From Candidatus Nanopelagicales bacterium (GTDB lineage Bacteria; Actinomycetota; Actinomycetes; S36-B12; CAIYMF01): a stretch of 52,010 nt of DNA. Within the stretch, counting starts at the first letter, position 1; each line of letters starts with the position of its first letter. The translations under genes were made by a program, and so were the position numbers. Below the pieces are notes generated by a model that was not told the origin of the DNA, ran no database searches, and saw only the letters and a program-made list of their open reading frames with translations. Below are positions 37,395 to 46,322 of the stretch, piece by piece. The DNA is taken from assembly GCA_025456065.1 (NCBI GenBank), contig JALOLH010000019.1:1-52010 (forward strand). Direction: 5' to 3'.

Positions 37395-40349
37395 TCATCG
37401 CACCAGCACCGCGTCCGCCTTCGACGCCTTCGTGCCCACGACGATCCGCCACGTCCCGCTGCGCTTGGCGACCACGCGGGCGGTGGCCCGGCCCTTCGTG
37501 GTCCTCCCCGTGGCCACGGTCGCGTAGCGCTCGCCCTTCGCGGCCCGGAACTGCACGGAGAAGGGCACCCCCGCCGGCACCTTGCGGGTGGAACCGCTCG
37601 CCGTGCCCACGGTCACCGTCGCCGTGATCTTCAGGGTGCCACCCACGCGGACCGGCTCGGGGGTCGCGTTGGCCCGGCTGAGCTGGTAGCCGGCGGACGG
37701 GGAGGTCGGCGTCGTCGGGGCCGTCCCCACCCCGGGCGGCGCCCACGGCTGGCCGAGGAGCACCCGGCCGGTGGCGGTGAGGACCTCGTCGGCGAGCGCG
37801 GCACGCGGGACCGTCGTGGTCGTCGCGCCGATCTCCGGGCGGGACCGCAGGGCGTCGGCCACCGGGACGGACAGCACCGGGGTGGTCGTGAAGAGCACGG
37901 GCACCCCGGCAGCCGCAGCCACCGGCGCGGTGCCCCACGTGGCCGGGTCGACGGGCAGCAGCATCGCCGAGCGGACCCGGGCCGGGAAGGCCCCGGCAGC
38001 GGCGACCCCCGCCCCGACCGTGTCCCGGGCGGCGACCCGGGTCCACGCCGCACCGGCGAGCGCGACGGCCAGCTCGGCGTCGGGCAGCGCCGCCTCGGTG
38101 GCCACGACGGTGACCGCCGGGCGGTTCGTCGCCGCCGCCCGCGACTCCGCGGTGACCGTGCTGCCCGTGGCCAGCAGCAGCGGGCCGGCGGACGCCGCGG
38201 CCAGGGCGGCCCCGGCGACCGCGTGCGCCGGCGACCCGCCGGGCGAGACCAGCACGGCCGGGCGACCCGGCATCCGGGCCGCCACGAGCGCCGCGGTGGC
38301 CGCCGCCGTGCGCCCGGCGATGCGGGTCACCGGGATGCCGAGGTTGGACACCGCCCGGGTCACCGCCGCCGGGACGACGTCGGTCCCGCCGACCACCAGC
38401 ACCTCGGTGGTCGCGCGGGCCCGCAGGTCAGCGGCCACCTCGCTGGCCAGGCCGCTGGCCGGCGTGAGCAGCAGTGGGGCACCGAGGCTGCGCGCCAGCG
38501 GGGCGGCCACCAGGCCGGCGGCCGTCGCCGCGGGCGTGCCCGCCGCGCCGGTGAGCACCACGGTCCGCGCGCGCGGCGCCTGGATCCTCCCCCAGAGCAC
38601 CGAGGTCGCCGCGGTGCTGGCACCGGCCACCCGGCTGGCGTTCGCGCACGGCCCCCACGCACCACCGGCCACCGGGGTCAGCGTGAGGGAGGCCACGCCG
38701 CTCACCGGCAGCGTGGTGCCGTCGGCGGCCACCCCGGACACCCGCACGGCGTACGTCGTCGGCGGGGCGGGCCGGCCCGCAGCGTCGCGCAGGTCCCAGC
38801 TGAACGGCAGGCTGCCCGCACCGACGCGACCGCCGGTGATCGTGCGCACGGGGGTGTCGGAGCAGGGGCTGAGGATCTCGGCCCGCCAGCTGGCCAGCGG
38901 GACGCTCGTGCTCGCCGCGAAGGACACCGAGCCGCTGCCGGCCCGGACGCTGCGCCCGGTCGGCCCCGGCGCGCTGAGCACGACGTCCGAGGCCGCGGCG
39001 GCCGCGGAACGGATGGCACCGAGCTGCGCCTGCAGGCTCGTGCCGGGGCAGGCGGTGTAGTTCACCATCTGGTGGCTGGAGACCGCCGGGATCGTGGCGA
39101 TCGAACCCTTCGGGTACCGCGTCGCCCTGATGAACCCCGCCGACTCCAGCTTCACCGTGGCGCCGGGGTTCACCCCGTGCAGGCCGAGCTTCCAGGCGAA
39201 CAGCCGGGCGATCGTGGAACGGATGGCGGCCATGTCACCGGCGGGCGGCGTGAAGGTCGAGAAGTTGCCGAGGGCGACCACGGCGAACGTGTGCGCGTTG
39301 AACCCGGCGGTGTGTCCGCCCAGCACGGGCTTGTCGATGCCCCCGGCGCGACCCTCGTAGAGCCGGCCCCACTTGTCGACGACGAAGTTGTAGTCGATGT
39401 CCGAGTGCCCGAGGGACCTCGTGTGGTAGGCGTAGATCGCCCGGACCTGGGCTGCGGCCTGGGCCCGCGTGTAGTTGGAGGTCGAGGCGGTGTGGTGCAC
39501 GAACCCGGCCCGCAGGTTGCTGGTGTAGATGGGGGCACGCGTGCGCCACGACTCGTTCGCGCCCCACTGCGCCCGGGTGATGATCGGGGGCAGCCCTGCG
39601 GCGGCCGCGCGCACCTGCCCGCTCGCGGCGTCCGAGGGGGCGCTGGGGGCGTCGACGAGGGTGAGGCGCGTGCCGCGGGGCAGCCGGCCGTCCGGGGTGT
39701 CGATGCGCACCTGGACGCGCCGGACGTCCCTGGCCAGCAGCGGCTCGCTGCCGAACCGGGCGCCCCGGGCCTCCACCGAGCCGGGGTCGGGACCGTGGTC
39801 GCGATCGACGTGCAGGGCGGTCCACGCGCTCCATCTGCCGCGCTCGCGGACCCGCACCTGGATGGTCGAGCCCTCCGGGAAGGCCGTGTCCGCGGCCACG
39901 GCCACGAGCTCGGCCGGGACCCGCGGGCGGACGCTCGCCGCAGCCGCCGGCTCGAGATGGGCCGCGGGATCGACGCCGGCAGCACGGAGCTGCCCCGGGG
40001 TGTGGTCGACGTGGTCGTCGTGGGCGTCCTGCGGATCGGGAGCCGCGGCCAGGACCCTGCGGTCCACCGCCCCGAGCCGGACGTGGCTGACCGCGGGCTG
40101 GGGCACGTCGGCGGCGCGGGCGGTCGCGGGAGGCGCCTGGGCGAGCGCCGGCGTGGCCGGCGTGACGGCCGGGGTGCCCGCCGTCGCGGCCTGCGGCAGG
40201 GCGGCATCTGGTCGCGGCCCCGCCGCCGCCGCGGCGCCGAGCGGCGCGAGCACCAGCGCCGGGACGAGCACGAGCAGGGTCCCAGCAGCTGCGCGGCCGG
40301 GAGCGCCCCGCCCCCGCCTGGTGCGACTGCGGCCTGCTGCAGTGGACAT
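37395..40349 (-). CDS. Secreted N-acetylmuramoyl-L-alanine amidase (PGRP) with CWB2-like repeats
   Basis: The 984-residue exported enzyme is predicted to cut the bond between muramic acid and the stem peptide of peptidoglycan. In order: an Arg-rich signal peptide (about 1-40), a beta-rich region, a PGRP/amidase_2 domain (about 250-440) with zinc ligands H285 or H286 (GFVHHTAS), H426 and C434 (HQMVNYTACPG, spacing as in T7 lysozyme), a FlgD-like Ig segment, then cell-wall-binding-repeat-2-like units (LVVGGTDVVPAAVTRAV, RIAGRTAAATAALVA) to about residue 840 and a final beta domain. ATG 40349 has GGGAGG 5 nt upstream. Divergent from the LCP gene. Confidence 0.92.
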   Translation of the reverse strand: MSTAAGRSRTRRGRGAPGRAAAGTLLVLVPALVLAPLGAAAAAGPRPDAALPQAATAGTPAVTPATPALAQAPPATARAADVPQPAVSHVRLGAVDRRVLAAAPDPQDAHDDHVDHTPGQLRAAGVDPAAHLEPAAAASVRPRVPAELVAVAADTAFPEGSTIQVRVRERGRWSAWTALHVDRDHGPDPGSVEARGARFGSEPLLARDVRRVQVRIDTPDGRLPRGTRLTLVDAPSAPSDAASGQVRAAAAGLPPIITRAQWGANESWRTRAPIYTSNLRAGFVHHTASTSNYTRAQAAAQVRAIYAYHTRSLGHSDIDYNFVVDKWGRLYEGRAGGIDKPVLGGHTAGFNAHTFAVVALGNFSTFTPPAGDMAAIRSTIARLFAWKLGLHGVNPGATVKLESAGFIRATRYPKGSIATIPAVSSHQMVNYTACPGTSLQAQLGAIRSAAAAASDVVLSAPGPTGRSVRAGSGSVSFAASTSVPLASWRAEILSPCSDTPVRTITGGRVGAGSLPFSWDLRDAAGRPAPPTTYAVRVSGVAADGTTLPVSGVASLTLTPVAGGAWGPCANASRVAGASTAATSVLWGRIQAPRARTVVLTGAAGTPAATAAGLVAAPLARSLGAPLLLTPASGLASEVAADLRARATTEVLVVGGTDVVPAAVTRAVSNLGIPVTRIAGRTAAATAALVAARMPGRPAVLVSPGGSPAHAVAGAALAAASAGPLLLATGSTVTAESRAAATNRPAVTVVATEAALPDAELAVALAGAAWTRVAARDTVGAGVAAAGAFPARVRSAMLLPVDPATWGTAPVAAAAGVPVLFTTTPVLSVPVADALRSRPEIGATTTTVPRAALADEVLTATGRVLLGQPWAPPGVGTAPTTPTSPSAGYQLSRANATPEPVRVGGTLKITATVTVGTASGSTRKVPAGVPFSVQFRAAKGERYATVATGRTTKGRATARVVAKRSGTWRIVVGTKASKADAVLVR

Positions 40350-40432
40350 CTCGACCTCCCAGCCCGGAGTCCCGGGTCGTCGCCGTGCGGGTGGACCTCG
40401 TGCAGTCTGGCCCGGCATGCCCCTCGATCCGG

Positions 40433-40468
40433 GTGCCCGTTCCGCACGATCCGTGACGGAACGGGCAC
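40433..40468. promoter_or_regulatory. Perfect 12-bp inverted repeat in amidase/LCP divergent region
   Basis: Arms GTGCCCGTTCCG (40433-40444) and CGGAACGGGCAC (40457-40468) enclose 12 nt that themselves contain CACG-ATC-CGTG. The right arm touches the predicted -10 box and start point of the amidase promoter. No upstream transcript would need terminating here, so an operator is the better reading. Confidence 0.6.
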
Positions 40469-40495
40469 TTTACGGAGGGTTAGACCGGGGGTCAC
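40467..40495 (-). promoter_or_regulatory. Predicted amidase promoter
   Basis: On the minus strand GTGACC (40490-40495), a 17-nt spacer and TAAAGT (40467-40472) form a plausible primary-sigma promoter. Initiation near 40460 gives a leader of about 110 nt starting inside the inverted repeat. Confidence 0.5.
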
Positions 40496-40496
40496 G

Positions 40497-40502
40497 TACC
40501 CT
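40497..40502 (+). promoter_or_regulatory. -10 box of the LCP gene (leaderless)
   Basis: TACCCT is followed by 6 nt and then GTG 40509. The box lies 1 nt from the opposing amidase -35 hexamer, so the two promoters probably compete. Confidence 0.5.
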
Positions 40503-40508
40503 TATGGG

Positions 40509-41909
40509 GTGTCGGGACGTCATCGCGGGCTGCGGGCCCTGGCCGGGCTCGCCTCGGCCGGCGCCCTCGCGCTGACCGTCGCCGCCGGGTCGGCCACCGT
40601 CGCCGCCGACCATCTCGCCGGCAACATCACCACGATCGACATCTCCGACCAGTTCGAGGGGCGGGCCAGCGAGCGGGAGGACCTCGGCGACCTGGCGGCC
40701 GGGCCGCTGACGGTCCTGCTCATGGGCTCCGACCAGCGCACGGGCAAGGGCAACGACGGGTTCGGGGACTTCGAGGGCGCCCGGTCCGACACGACCATGC
40801 TCGTGCACCTGTACCCGGACCGGCAGTCGGCGGTGGTGGTGAGCATCCCCCGCGACACCGTGCTGGACCTGCCGGCCTGCACGGGCCCTGACGGCGAGCG
40901 GCTCGGGCCGGTGCGCGACCGCTTCAACCAGGCGTTCGACCGCGGCGGTCCCGGCTGCACCCTGAAGACCGTCGAGCGGATCAGCGGCCTGCCCATCGGC
41001 CACTTCGTCGTGCTGGACTTCAACGGCTTCAAGCGGACGATCGACGCCCTGGGCGGGGTGGAGGTCTGCCTCACCCGGCCGCTGCAGGACTGGCGCAGCG
41101 GCATCGACCTGCCGGCGGGCCGCACCCGGGTCGACGGCGCGGACGCGCTGGCCTTCGTGCGGGTGCGGCACAACATCGGCGACGGCTCGGACATCAGCCG
41201 CATCAACCGCCAGCAGCTGTTCGTGTCCTCGTTGGTCCAGGAGGTCACCGGCTCGGGGCTGCTCACCGACCCGGTGCGGCTGTGGCGGGTCCTGGACCGG
41301 GCCAGTCGCTCGATCGCGACCGATCCGGCGATGGCCGACACCCGTGGCCTGCTGGCGCTCGCGCGCAGCGTGGCGGGGCTGCGCCCCGACGACATCACGT
41401 TCGTCACGCTGCCCTGGGTGCCGAACACCGACGGCGCGACCGTCCTGGTCGACGAGCAGCGCGCCGCGCCGATCTGGGAGGCGCTGCGCACGGGGCAGCC
41501 CTGGCCGCCACCACCCACCCGGGGCGCCGACGGCGACCCCCTGACGGTGGCCCCCCGCGACATCGTCGTCGACGTGCACAACGCGACCGGGACCGAGGGG
41601 CGGGGCTCGCAGGCGGCCGACGCGCTGGCCGGCGAGGGCTTCGTCGTGGGGGTGGTGGACGCCCGGGACCGCCCGGCGCAGCGCACCACCATCCGGCACG
41701 CCCCCGACCAGCTCGAGGCCGCCCGGACCCTGCAGGCCGCCCTGCCCGGATCGGTGCTGCGCGAGGACCCGGACCGCGGCGACGGGCTCGACCTCACGCT
41801 GGGCGGCTCCTACGCCGGGGTCGAGGACATCCGCGTGAAGGGCGCGAAGGGCGGCGGCTCCGACGAGGCACCGAGCAGCACCGCCGACCAGGACATCTGC
41901 ACCGGCTGA
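40509..41909 (+). CDS. LytR-CpsA-Psr (LCP) family cell-wall polymer ligase
   Basis: LCP enzymes transfer polyprenyl-phosphate-linked glycopolymers (arabinogalactan, teichoic acid or capsule) onto peptidoglycan outside the membrane. The 466-residue protein has an N-terminal membrane anchor ([19 protein letters not shown]), an LCP domain ([50 protein letters not shown] with DISRINRQQ) and a C-terminal LytR_C domain ([11 protein letters not shown] to TLQAALPG). The conserved Asp and Arg residues of the pyrophosphate site are visible. GTG 40509 has no Shine-Dalgarno sequence. Located next to TIGR03089 and manC as in M. tuberculosis. Confidence 0.95.
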   Translation: MSGRHRGLRALAGLASAGALALTVAAGSATVAADHLAGNITTIDISDQFEGRASEREDLGDLAAGPLTVLLMGSDQRTGKGNDGFGDFEGARSDTTMLVHLYPDRQSAVVVSIPRDTVLDLPACTGPDGERLGPVRDRFNQAFDRGGPGCTLKTVERISGLPIGHFVVLDFNGFKRTIDALGGVEVCLTRPLQDWRSGIDLPAGRTRVDGADALAFVRVRHNIGDGSDISRINRQQLFVSSLVQEVTGSGLLTDPVRLWRVLDRASRSIATDPAMADTRGLLALARSVAGLRPDDITFVTLPWVPNTDGATVLVDEQRAAPIWEALRTGQPWPPPPTRGADGDPLTVAPRDIVVDVHNATGTEGRGSQAADALAGEGFVVGVVDARDRPAQRTTIRHAPDQLEAARTLQAALPGSVLREDPDRGDGLDLTLGGSYAGVEDIRVKGAKGGGSDEAPSSTADQDICTG

Positions 41910-41941
41910 GGCAGGCCTCGCCCCGTGCCCACGGGCCTGCC
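41910..41941 (+). terminator. Terminator hairpin after the LCP gene
   Basis: Arms GGCAGGCC (41910-41917) and GGCCTGCC (41934-41941) begin directly after the LCP stop; inner CCCGTG/CACGGG gives an alternative stem. No T run. Confidence 0.55.
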
Positions 41942-41975
41942 CCCGGCTGGCCGGCTCCGGGCGCACCTCGGCCGA

Positions 41976-41981
41976 TATCGT
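41976..41981 (+). promoter_or_regulatory. Possible -10 box for the CoA-transferase operon
   Basis: TATCGT lies 30 nt upstream of GTG 42011, leaving room for a short leader with the AGGAGG Shine-Dalgarno sequence. No convincing -35. Confidence 0.35.
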
Positions 41982-42010
41982 GGCGGCAGCGACGAGGCAG
42001 GAGGTCTCCG

Positions 42011-42778
42011 GTGGACAAGATCGTGGCCAGCGCCGCCGACGCGGTCGCCGACATCCCCGACGGGGCGCGGCTGGCCGTGGGCGGGTTCGGCCTGTGCGGC
42101 ATCCCGAGCGCGCTGATCGCCGCCCTGCTGGCGCAGGGCACGACCGACCTCGACGTGGTGAGCAACAACTGCGGGGTCGACGACTGGGGCCTGGGGCTGC
42201 TGCTGGCCCAGCGCCGGATCCGCCGCATGACCTCGAGCTACGTGGGCGAGAACCGGGAGTTCGAGCGCCAGTTCCTCTCCGGCGAGCTGGAGGTGGAGCT
42301 CACGCCGCAGGGCACGCTGGCCGAGCGCCTGCGGGCCGGTGGCGCCGGGATCCCGGGCTTCTACACCCCGGCCGGGGTGGGGACGCAGGTGGCCGAGGGC
42401 GGCCTGCCGTGGCGCTACGACGGGGCCGGCGGCATCGCCGTGGCGTCGCCGGCCAAGGAGACGCGCGAGTTCGACGGACGCATGTACGTGCTGGAGCGGG
42501 GCATCACCGCCGACTTCGCCCTGATCCGCGCCAGCGTCGCGGACACGACCGGCAACTGCGTGTTCCACGCGAGCACCCGCAACTTCAACCCGCTCGCGGC
42601 CATGGCCGGGCGGATCACGATCGTCGAGGCCGAGCAGGTGGTCCAGCCCGGGGCCCTGGACCCGGAGGGGATCCACCTGCCGGGCATCTTCGTGCAGCGC
42701 GTGCTCGCGCTCGGTCCCGACGACGTCGCGGGCAAGCGGATCGAGCGACGCACCGTGCGCAAGGAGGGGAGCGCCTGA
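42011..42778 (+). CDS. scoA: 3-oxoacid CoA-transferase subunit A
   Basis: With subunit B this enzyme moves CoA from succinyl-CoA to a 3-oxoacid such as acetoacetate. The 255-residue protein has the CoA-binding start [33 protein letters not shown] and [13 protein letters not shown], all typical of ScoA/AtoD-type subunits. GTG 42011 has AGGAGG 7 nt upstream. The stop overlaps the subunit B start (TGATG). This metabolic pair is not part of the envelope cluster around it. Confidence 0.94.
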   Translation: MDKIVASAADAVADIPDGARLAVGGFGLCGIPSALIAALLAQGTTDLDVVSNNCGVDDWGLGLLLAQRRIRRMTSSYVGENREFERQFLSGELEVELTPQGTLAERLRAGGAGIPGFYTPAGVGTQVAEGGLPWRYDGAGGIAVASPAKETREFDGRMYVLERGITADFALIRASVADTTGNCVFHASTRNFNPLAAMAGRITIVEAEQVVQPGALDPEGIHLPGIFVQRVLALGPDDVAGKRIERRTVRKEGSA

Positions 42779-43416
42779 TGGCCCTGACCCGGGAGCAGCT
42801 CGCGGCGCGCGTCGCCCAGGAGCTCGTGGACGGCCAGTACGTGAACCTCGGCATCGGGCTGCCCACGCTGGTGCCCAACTACCTGCCCGAGGGCGTGTCG
42901 GTCGTGCTGCAGAGCGAGAACGGCATCCTCGGGGTCGGGCCGTACCCGACCGAGGCCCAGGTCGACCCCGACCTGATCAACGCCGGCAAGGAGACGGTGA
43001 CCATCCTGCCCGGCGCGAGCTACTTCGACTCCGCGCTGTCGTTCGGGATGATCCGGGGCGGGCACGTCGATGCCGCCATCCTCGGCGCGATGCAGGTCTC
43101 CGCGCGCGGCGACCTCGCCAACTGGATGATCCCCGGCAAGATGGTCAAGGGCATGGGCGGGGCGATGGACCTCGTCCACGGCGCCAAGCGCGTGATCGTC
43201 ATGATGGAGCACGTCGCCAGGGACGGCTCCCACAAGATCGTCGAGGCGTGCACGCTGCCGCTGACCGGGGTCGGCGTCGTGCAGCGGATCATCACCGACC
43301 TCGCGGTGCTCGACGTCGAGGCCGACGGGCTCGTGCTGCGCGAGCTGGCGCCGGGGGTGACCGTCGAGGAGGTCCGCGCCGCGACCGGTCCGCCGATCAC
43401 CGCGGCGATCGGCTGA
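42778..43416 (+). CDS. scoB: 3-oxoacid CoA-transferase subunit B
   Basis: The 212-residue catalytic subunit contains the glutamate that forms the enzyme-CoA thioester, E47 in [10 protein letters not shown]. Other family features are [16 protein letters not shown], the [20 protein letters not shown] segment and [18 protein letters not shown]. The ATG overlaps the scoA stop, so equal subunit production by coupling is likely. Transcription probably ends at the hairpin covering its stop codon. Confidence 0.95.
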   Translation: MALTREQLAARVAQELVDGQYVNLGIGLPTLVPNYLPEGVSVVLQSENGILGVGPYPTEAQVDPDLINAGKETVTILPGASYFDSALSFGMIRGGHVDAAILGAMQVSARGDLANWMIPGKMVKGMGGAMDLVHGAKRVIVMMEHVARDGSHKIVEACTLPLTGVGVVQRIITDLAVLDVEADGLVLRELAPGVTVEEVRAATGPPITAAIG

Positions 43417-43439
43417 GCGCCGCCGGCGCGACGCTCAGC
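43412..43439. terminator. Bidirectional terminator between scoB and methyltransferase gene
   Basis: Perfect 8-bp arms GCTGAGCG (43412-43419) and CGCTCAGC (43432-43439) contain the stop codons of both convergent genes. Confidence 0.6.
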
Positions 43440-43959
43440 GCCGGTGCGAGCGCCAGGGCTGCGGCACGATCGCCGGGACCCGGCACGCGTACACCGCGAA
43501 CTGCCAGCCGAAGCGGCTCTGCAGCAGCCGGTCCTCGAAGGCGGCCTTCGCCGTGAGGACCCCGACGAGCCCGGCCAGCCCGACCACCCCGAGCAGCCGG
43601 CCCGTGACCAGCACGACGCCGAGCGCGGCGAGCAGCACGGCGAGGTACATGGGATGGCGGATGACGCCGTAGATGCCCTCCGTGCGCAACCGGACCCCCC
43701 GGGCCGGCACCGGATGCACGCGCAGGTCGCGACCCATGGCGGCCAGCGCGAGCAGGCCGACGAGCGCGGCCAGTCCCAGGCTCACCAGCCCGGCGACGGG
43801 CAGGCCGTCCCACAGCACCGGGCCGACCGGCAGCAGGCACAGCCCCAGCATGGCCAGCTGCCCCAGCACGAGCAGGTTGCCGATCAGCCGCTTGCGCTCG
43901 GCACGGCGGCGCCCGGCCAGCGGGCCACGCGACTGGGCGCTCGGGCCGATCGTGCTCAT
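43435..43959 (-). CDS. ICMT/PEMT-like membrane methyltransferase
   Basis: The 174-residue protein has about four membrane segments and the C-terminal motif TEGIYGVIRHPMYLAVLL, followed by EDRLLQSRFG. The RHPxY and E..L motifs bind S-adenosylmethionine in isoprenylcysteine carboxyl methyltransferase-like and phospholipid methyltransferase proteins. The substrate is unknown; lipids or isoprenoid-linked compounds are likely given the membrane location. ATG 43959 has GGAGG 5 nt upstream. The frame is open upstream to 44100 but nothing there is conserved. Confidence 0.88.
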   Translation of the reverse strand: MSTIGPSAQSRGPLAGRRRAERKRLIGNLLVLGQLAMLGLCLLPVGPVLWDGLPVAGLVSLGLAALVGLLALAAMGRDLRVHPVPARGVRLRTEGIYGVIRHPMYLAVLLAALGVVLVTGRLLGVVGLAGLVGVLTAKAAFEDRLLQSRFGWQFAVYACRVPAIVPQPWRSHRR

Positions 43960-44036
43960 GGCGTCCTCCGGGTCCCCGCGATCCTGTCGCCCGGACGTGG
44001 GTCGATCCACCCCGACGGGCGCGCCGCGGGCGGTCC

Positions 44037-44042
44037 AGCATA
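44037..44042 (-). promoter_or_regulatory. Possible -10 box for the methyltransferase gene
   Basis: TATGCT on the minus strand lies 77 nt upstream of the ATG in the 149-nt divergent gap. No clear -35. Confidence 0.35.
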
Positions 44043-44108
44043 GGCGCGAGCCGCGGCACGGGCCGCACTGCTCCGTCCCGGGGAGGCCGGTGCGGCACAA
44101 TGCGGGCC

Positions 44109-45452
44109 GTGTCGGACCTCGGGAGGACCTCGGGCGGACGGGCGCGCGGCCTGCGCCTGCGCGCCGCGCGCAGCATCGGCTGGCGGCTGCAGGTGGCAGG
44201 CACGCGCATGGGCGCGGCCGCCGTCACCGCGGGCGAGGTGGAGGCGCGCGGCGAGTCCCTGGACGCCTCGGCACTGCTGCGCAACGGGTGGACCGCCCCG
44301 GCCGTCGACGCCCTGTTCTACTACCCCGACGCCCCGGAGAAGCTCTACCAGATCCAGCAGTGGCTGCCGGTCATCGCGGCGCACGGGGGCGACATCAACT
44401 TCGGCATCGTGACCCGGACGCGCACCTCCTGGCTGGAGCTCATGCGCGGTGAGCTGCCCGCGCCCAGCTTCCTGGCCGCCTCGCTGCCGGCGCTCATGGA
44501 CCTCTACAAGGTCCTGCGGCCGAAGGCGATCATCTACCCGAACAACGGCGTGCGGAACTTCCAGTCCCTGATCTGGGCCGAGGCCGCGCACATCCACGTC
44601 AACCACGGCGAGTCCGACAAGGTCTCGATGGTGTCCAACCAGGCCAAGGCCTACGACCGGGTGTTCGTGGCCGGCGAGGCCGCCGTGCGCCGGCACCGTG
44701 CCGCGCTGGTGGACTTCGACGAGTTCCGGCTGATCAAGGTCGGCCGCCCGCAGCTCGACCTCGACCCCGAGCCGAGCATCCCCGCCAGCCGGCGGCGCAC
44801 GATCCTCTACGCGCCCACCTGGGAGGGGGAGGACGAGCGCAACAACTTCACCTCCCTGGACCGCTTCGGGGTCGCGATCGTCACCGCGGCCCTCGCCCTG
44901 CCCGACGTGCGCGTGGTCTACAAGCCGCACCCGCGCGTGGTGATCAGCCAGCAACCGGCGATCGTCACCGCGCACGACCGGGTGGTGGCCGCCATCACCG
45001 AGGCGCAGCGCCGGGATCCGCAGGCCGGGCACGTGTACCTGCCGGGCGGCGACATCCTGGCGGTGTTCCCGCGGGTGGACCTGCTCGTCTCCGACATCTC
45101 CAGCGTCGGCCTGGACTTCCTCTACGCCCGGGTCGAGGCGCCCATCGCCCTGACCGACCGCCGCACCGACCGCGCCACGCTGCAGCGCGAGGCCCCGATC
45201 GCCGCCGCCGCGCACGTCGTGGACGCGGACTCCCTGGACTCGGTCCGGGCGGACCTGGCCCGGCTGCTCGACGCCGACCCGTTCGCCGAGCGGCGACGCG
45301 CCCTGCGCCACTTCTACTTCGACGACGTCGCGCCCGGCGAGAGCACGCAGCGGTTCCACGAGGCCCTGCTCCAGGTGATCGCCGAGCACCAGGCCGGCGT
45401 CACCGACATGCGGGCCATCGCCGCCCGGGGCACCTGGCCGCCGCAGGACTGA
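44109..45452 (+). CDS. CDP-glycerol glycerophosphotransferase-like protein (copy 1)
   Basis: This 447-residue protein resembles the GT-B-like TagF/TagB polymerases that transfer glycerol phosphate or other polyol phosphates from a CDP donor. The first catalytic-type His is H166 in VNHGESDK, the second is H274 in YKPHPRV, and the phosphate-binding segment is SDISSVGLDFLY. TagF proteins have HGTPLK at the first site, so HGESDK is a variant. It has no membrane segment; the Arg-rich N-terminus may bind the membrane. GTG 44109 lies 7 nt after CACAAT; ATG 44100 is an alternative. Paralog of the gene at 50674. Confidence 0.87.
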   Translation: MSDLGRTSGGRARGLRLRAARSIGWRLQVAGTRMGAAAVTAGEVEARGESLDASALLRNGWTAPAVDALFYYPDAPEKLYQIQQWLPVIAAHGGDINFGIVTRTRTSWLELMRGELPAPSFLAASLPALMDLYKVLRPKAIIYPNNGVRNFQSLIWAEAAHIHVNHGESDKVSMVSNQAKAYDRVFVAGEAAVRRHRAALVDFDEFRLIKVGRPQLDLDPEPSIPASRRRTILYAPTWEGEDERNNFTSLDRFGVAIVTAALALPDVRVVYKPHPRVVISQQPAIVTAHDRVVAAITEAQRRDPQAGHVYLPGGDILAVFPRVDLLVSDISSVGLDFLYARVEAPIALTDRRTDRATLQREAPIAAAAHVVDADSLDSVRADLARLLDADPFAERRRALRHFYFDDVAPGESTQRFHEALLQVIAEHQAGVTDMRAIAARGTWPPQD

Positions 45453-45571
45453 CCGGCCCTGGGCCGATCGGGTGACACGAGCCCAAGCCCGGGCTACGGG
45501 CCCGCTAACGCGTGGCGCACGGGCTCCTCGGCGGCCCCTGCGACAATGCGGGGTCCGCCATCATCATCCCG

Positions 45572-45587
45572 ACCGCCCCGGGGCGGT
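45572..45587 (+). promoter_or_regulatory. 16-bp perfect palindrome in the nucleotidyltransferase leader
   Basis: ACCGCCCCGGGGCGGT lies 21 nt before ATG 45609 and about 25 nt after a GACAAT -10-like hexamer (45542-45547). Operator or leader hairpin; the rest of the 156-nt gap shows nothing else clear. Confidence 0.4.
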
Positions 45588-45608
45588 GCATCCCACGAGG
45601 AGTGCGCA

Positions 45609-46301
45609 ATGTCGCAGGTCCAGGTCACGATCCTCGCCGCAGGCATGGGCACGCGGCTCGGTCGCCCCTTCCCGAAGCCGCTGACCCGGCTGGCCGACGG
45701 GCGGACGATCATGGAGCAGCAGGTCGCCAACATCCGCAGCGTGTTCGGCGAGGACGTGCGCATCACGATCGTCGTGGGCTTCAAGAACGACCTGGTCATG
45801 GAGCACCAGCCGGACGCGGTGTTCGTCTACAACGAGAGCTACGACCAGACGAACACCTCGAAGTCGCTGCTCAAGGCGCTGCGCGCCTCGCACGAGGGGT
45901 CGGTCATCTGGATGAACGGCGACGTGGTGTTCGACCCGATCATCCTGCAGCGGCTCACCCCGTACATCGTCTCGGGCCGCTCGGCCGTCGCCGTGAACAC
46001 CGCGCAGGTCGGCGACGAGGAGGTCAAGTACACCGTGGACGCCCGCGGCCTGGTCCGCGGGCTGTCCAAGACGGTCACCGACGGCCTCGGCGAGGCGGTC
46101 GGGATCAACCTCATCGGGGGCAAGGACAAGGCCGCCCTGATCCGCCAGCTCGAGGCGTGCGACGACCAGGACTACTTCGAGCGCGGCATCGAGCTGGCCA
46201 TCACGGCCGACGGCGTCGAGGTGACGCCGGTGGACATCTCCGACCTGTTCGCGGTCGAGGTGGACTTCGAGGGGGATCTGGAGCGGGCGAACGCCCGCTG
46301 A
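45609..46301 (+). CDS. NTP-transferase, LicC-like (phosphocholine/polyol-phosphate cytidylyltransferase type)
   Basis: The 230-residue nucleotidyltransferase has the signature TILAAGMGTRLGRPFPKPL, a metal-binding Asp in IWMNGDVVFDP and the segment NESYDQTNTSKSLLKAL, which resembles LicC-type cytidylyltransferases (NP.Y...N...SL). It would activate a small phosphorylated alcohol or sugar with an NTP, plausibly making the CDP-donor used by the neighbouring transferases. The substrate is not proven. ATG 45609 has GAGGAG 6 nt upstream. The secreted nuclease-like gene follows after 21 nt. Confidence 0.87.
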   Translation: MSQVQVTILAAGMGTRLGRPFPKPLTRLADGRTIMEQQVANIRSVFGEDVRITIVVGFKNDLVMEHQPDAVFVYNESYDQTNTSKSLLKALRASHEGSVIWMNGDVVFDPIILQRLTPYIVSGRSAVAVNTAQVGDEEVKYTVDARGLVRGLSKTVTDGLGEAVGINLIGGKDKAALIRQLEACDDQDYFERGIELAITADGVEVTPVDISDLFAVEVDFEGDLERANAR

Positions 46302-46322
46302 GGGCACATCGGGAGGGACCAC

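Noticed and set aside
40433-40468. Rho-independent terminator
   Set aside because: It lies between divergent starts, so neither strand carries an upstream transcript to stop; regulatory use fits better.
37260-40508. Long upstream extension of the LCP gene frame
   Set aside because: It reads antisense through the amidase. The membrane anchor and TACCCT box place the start at GTG 40509.
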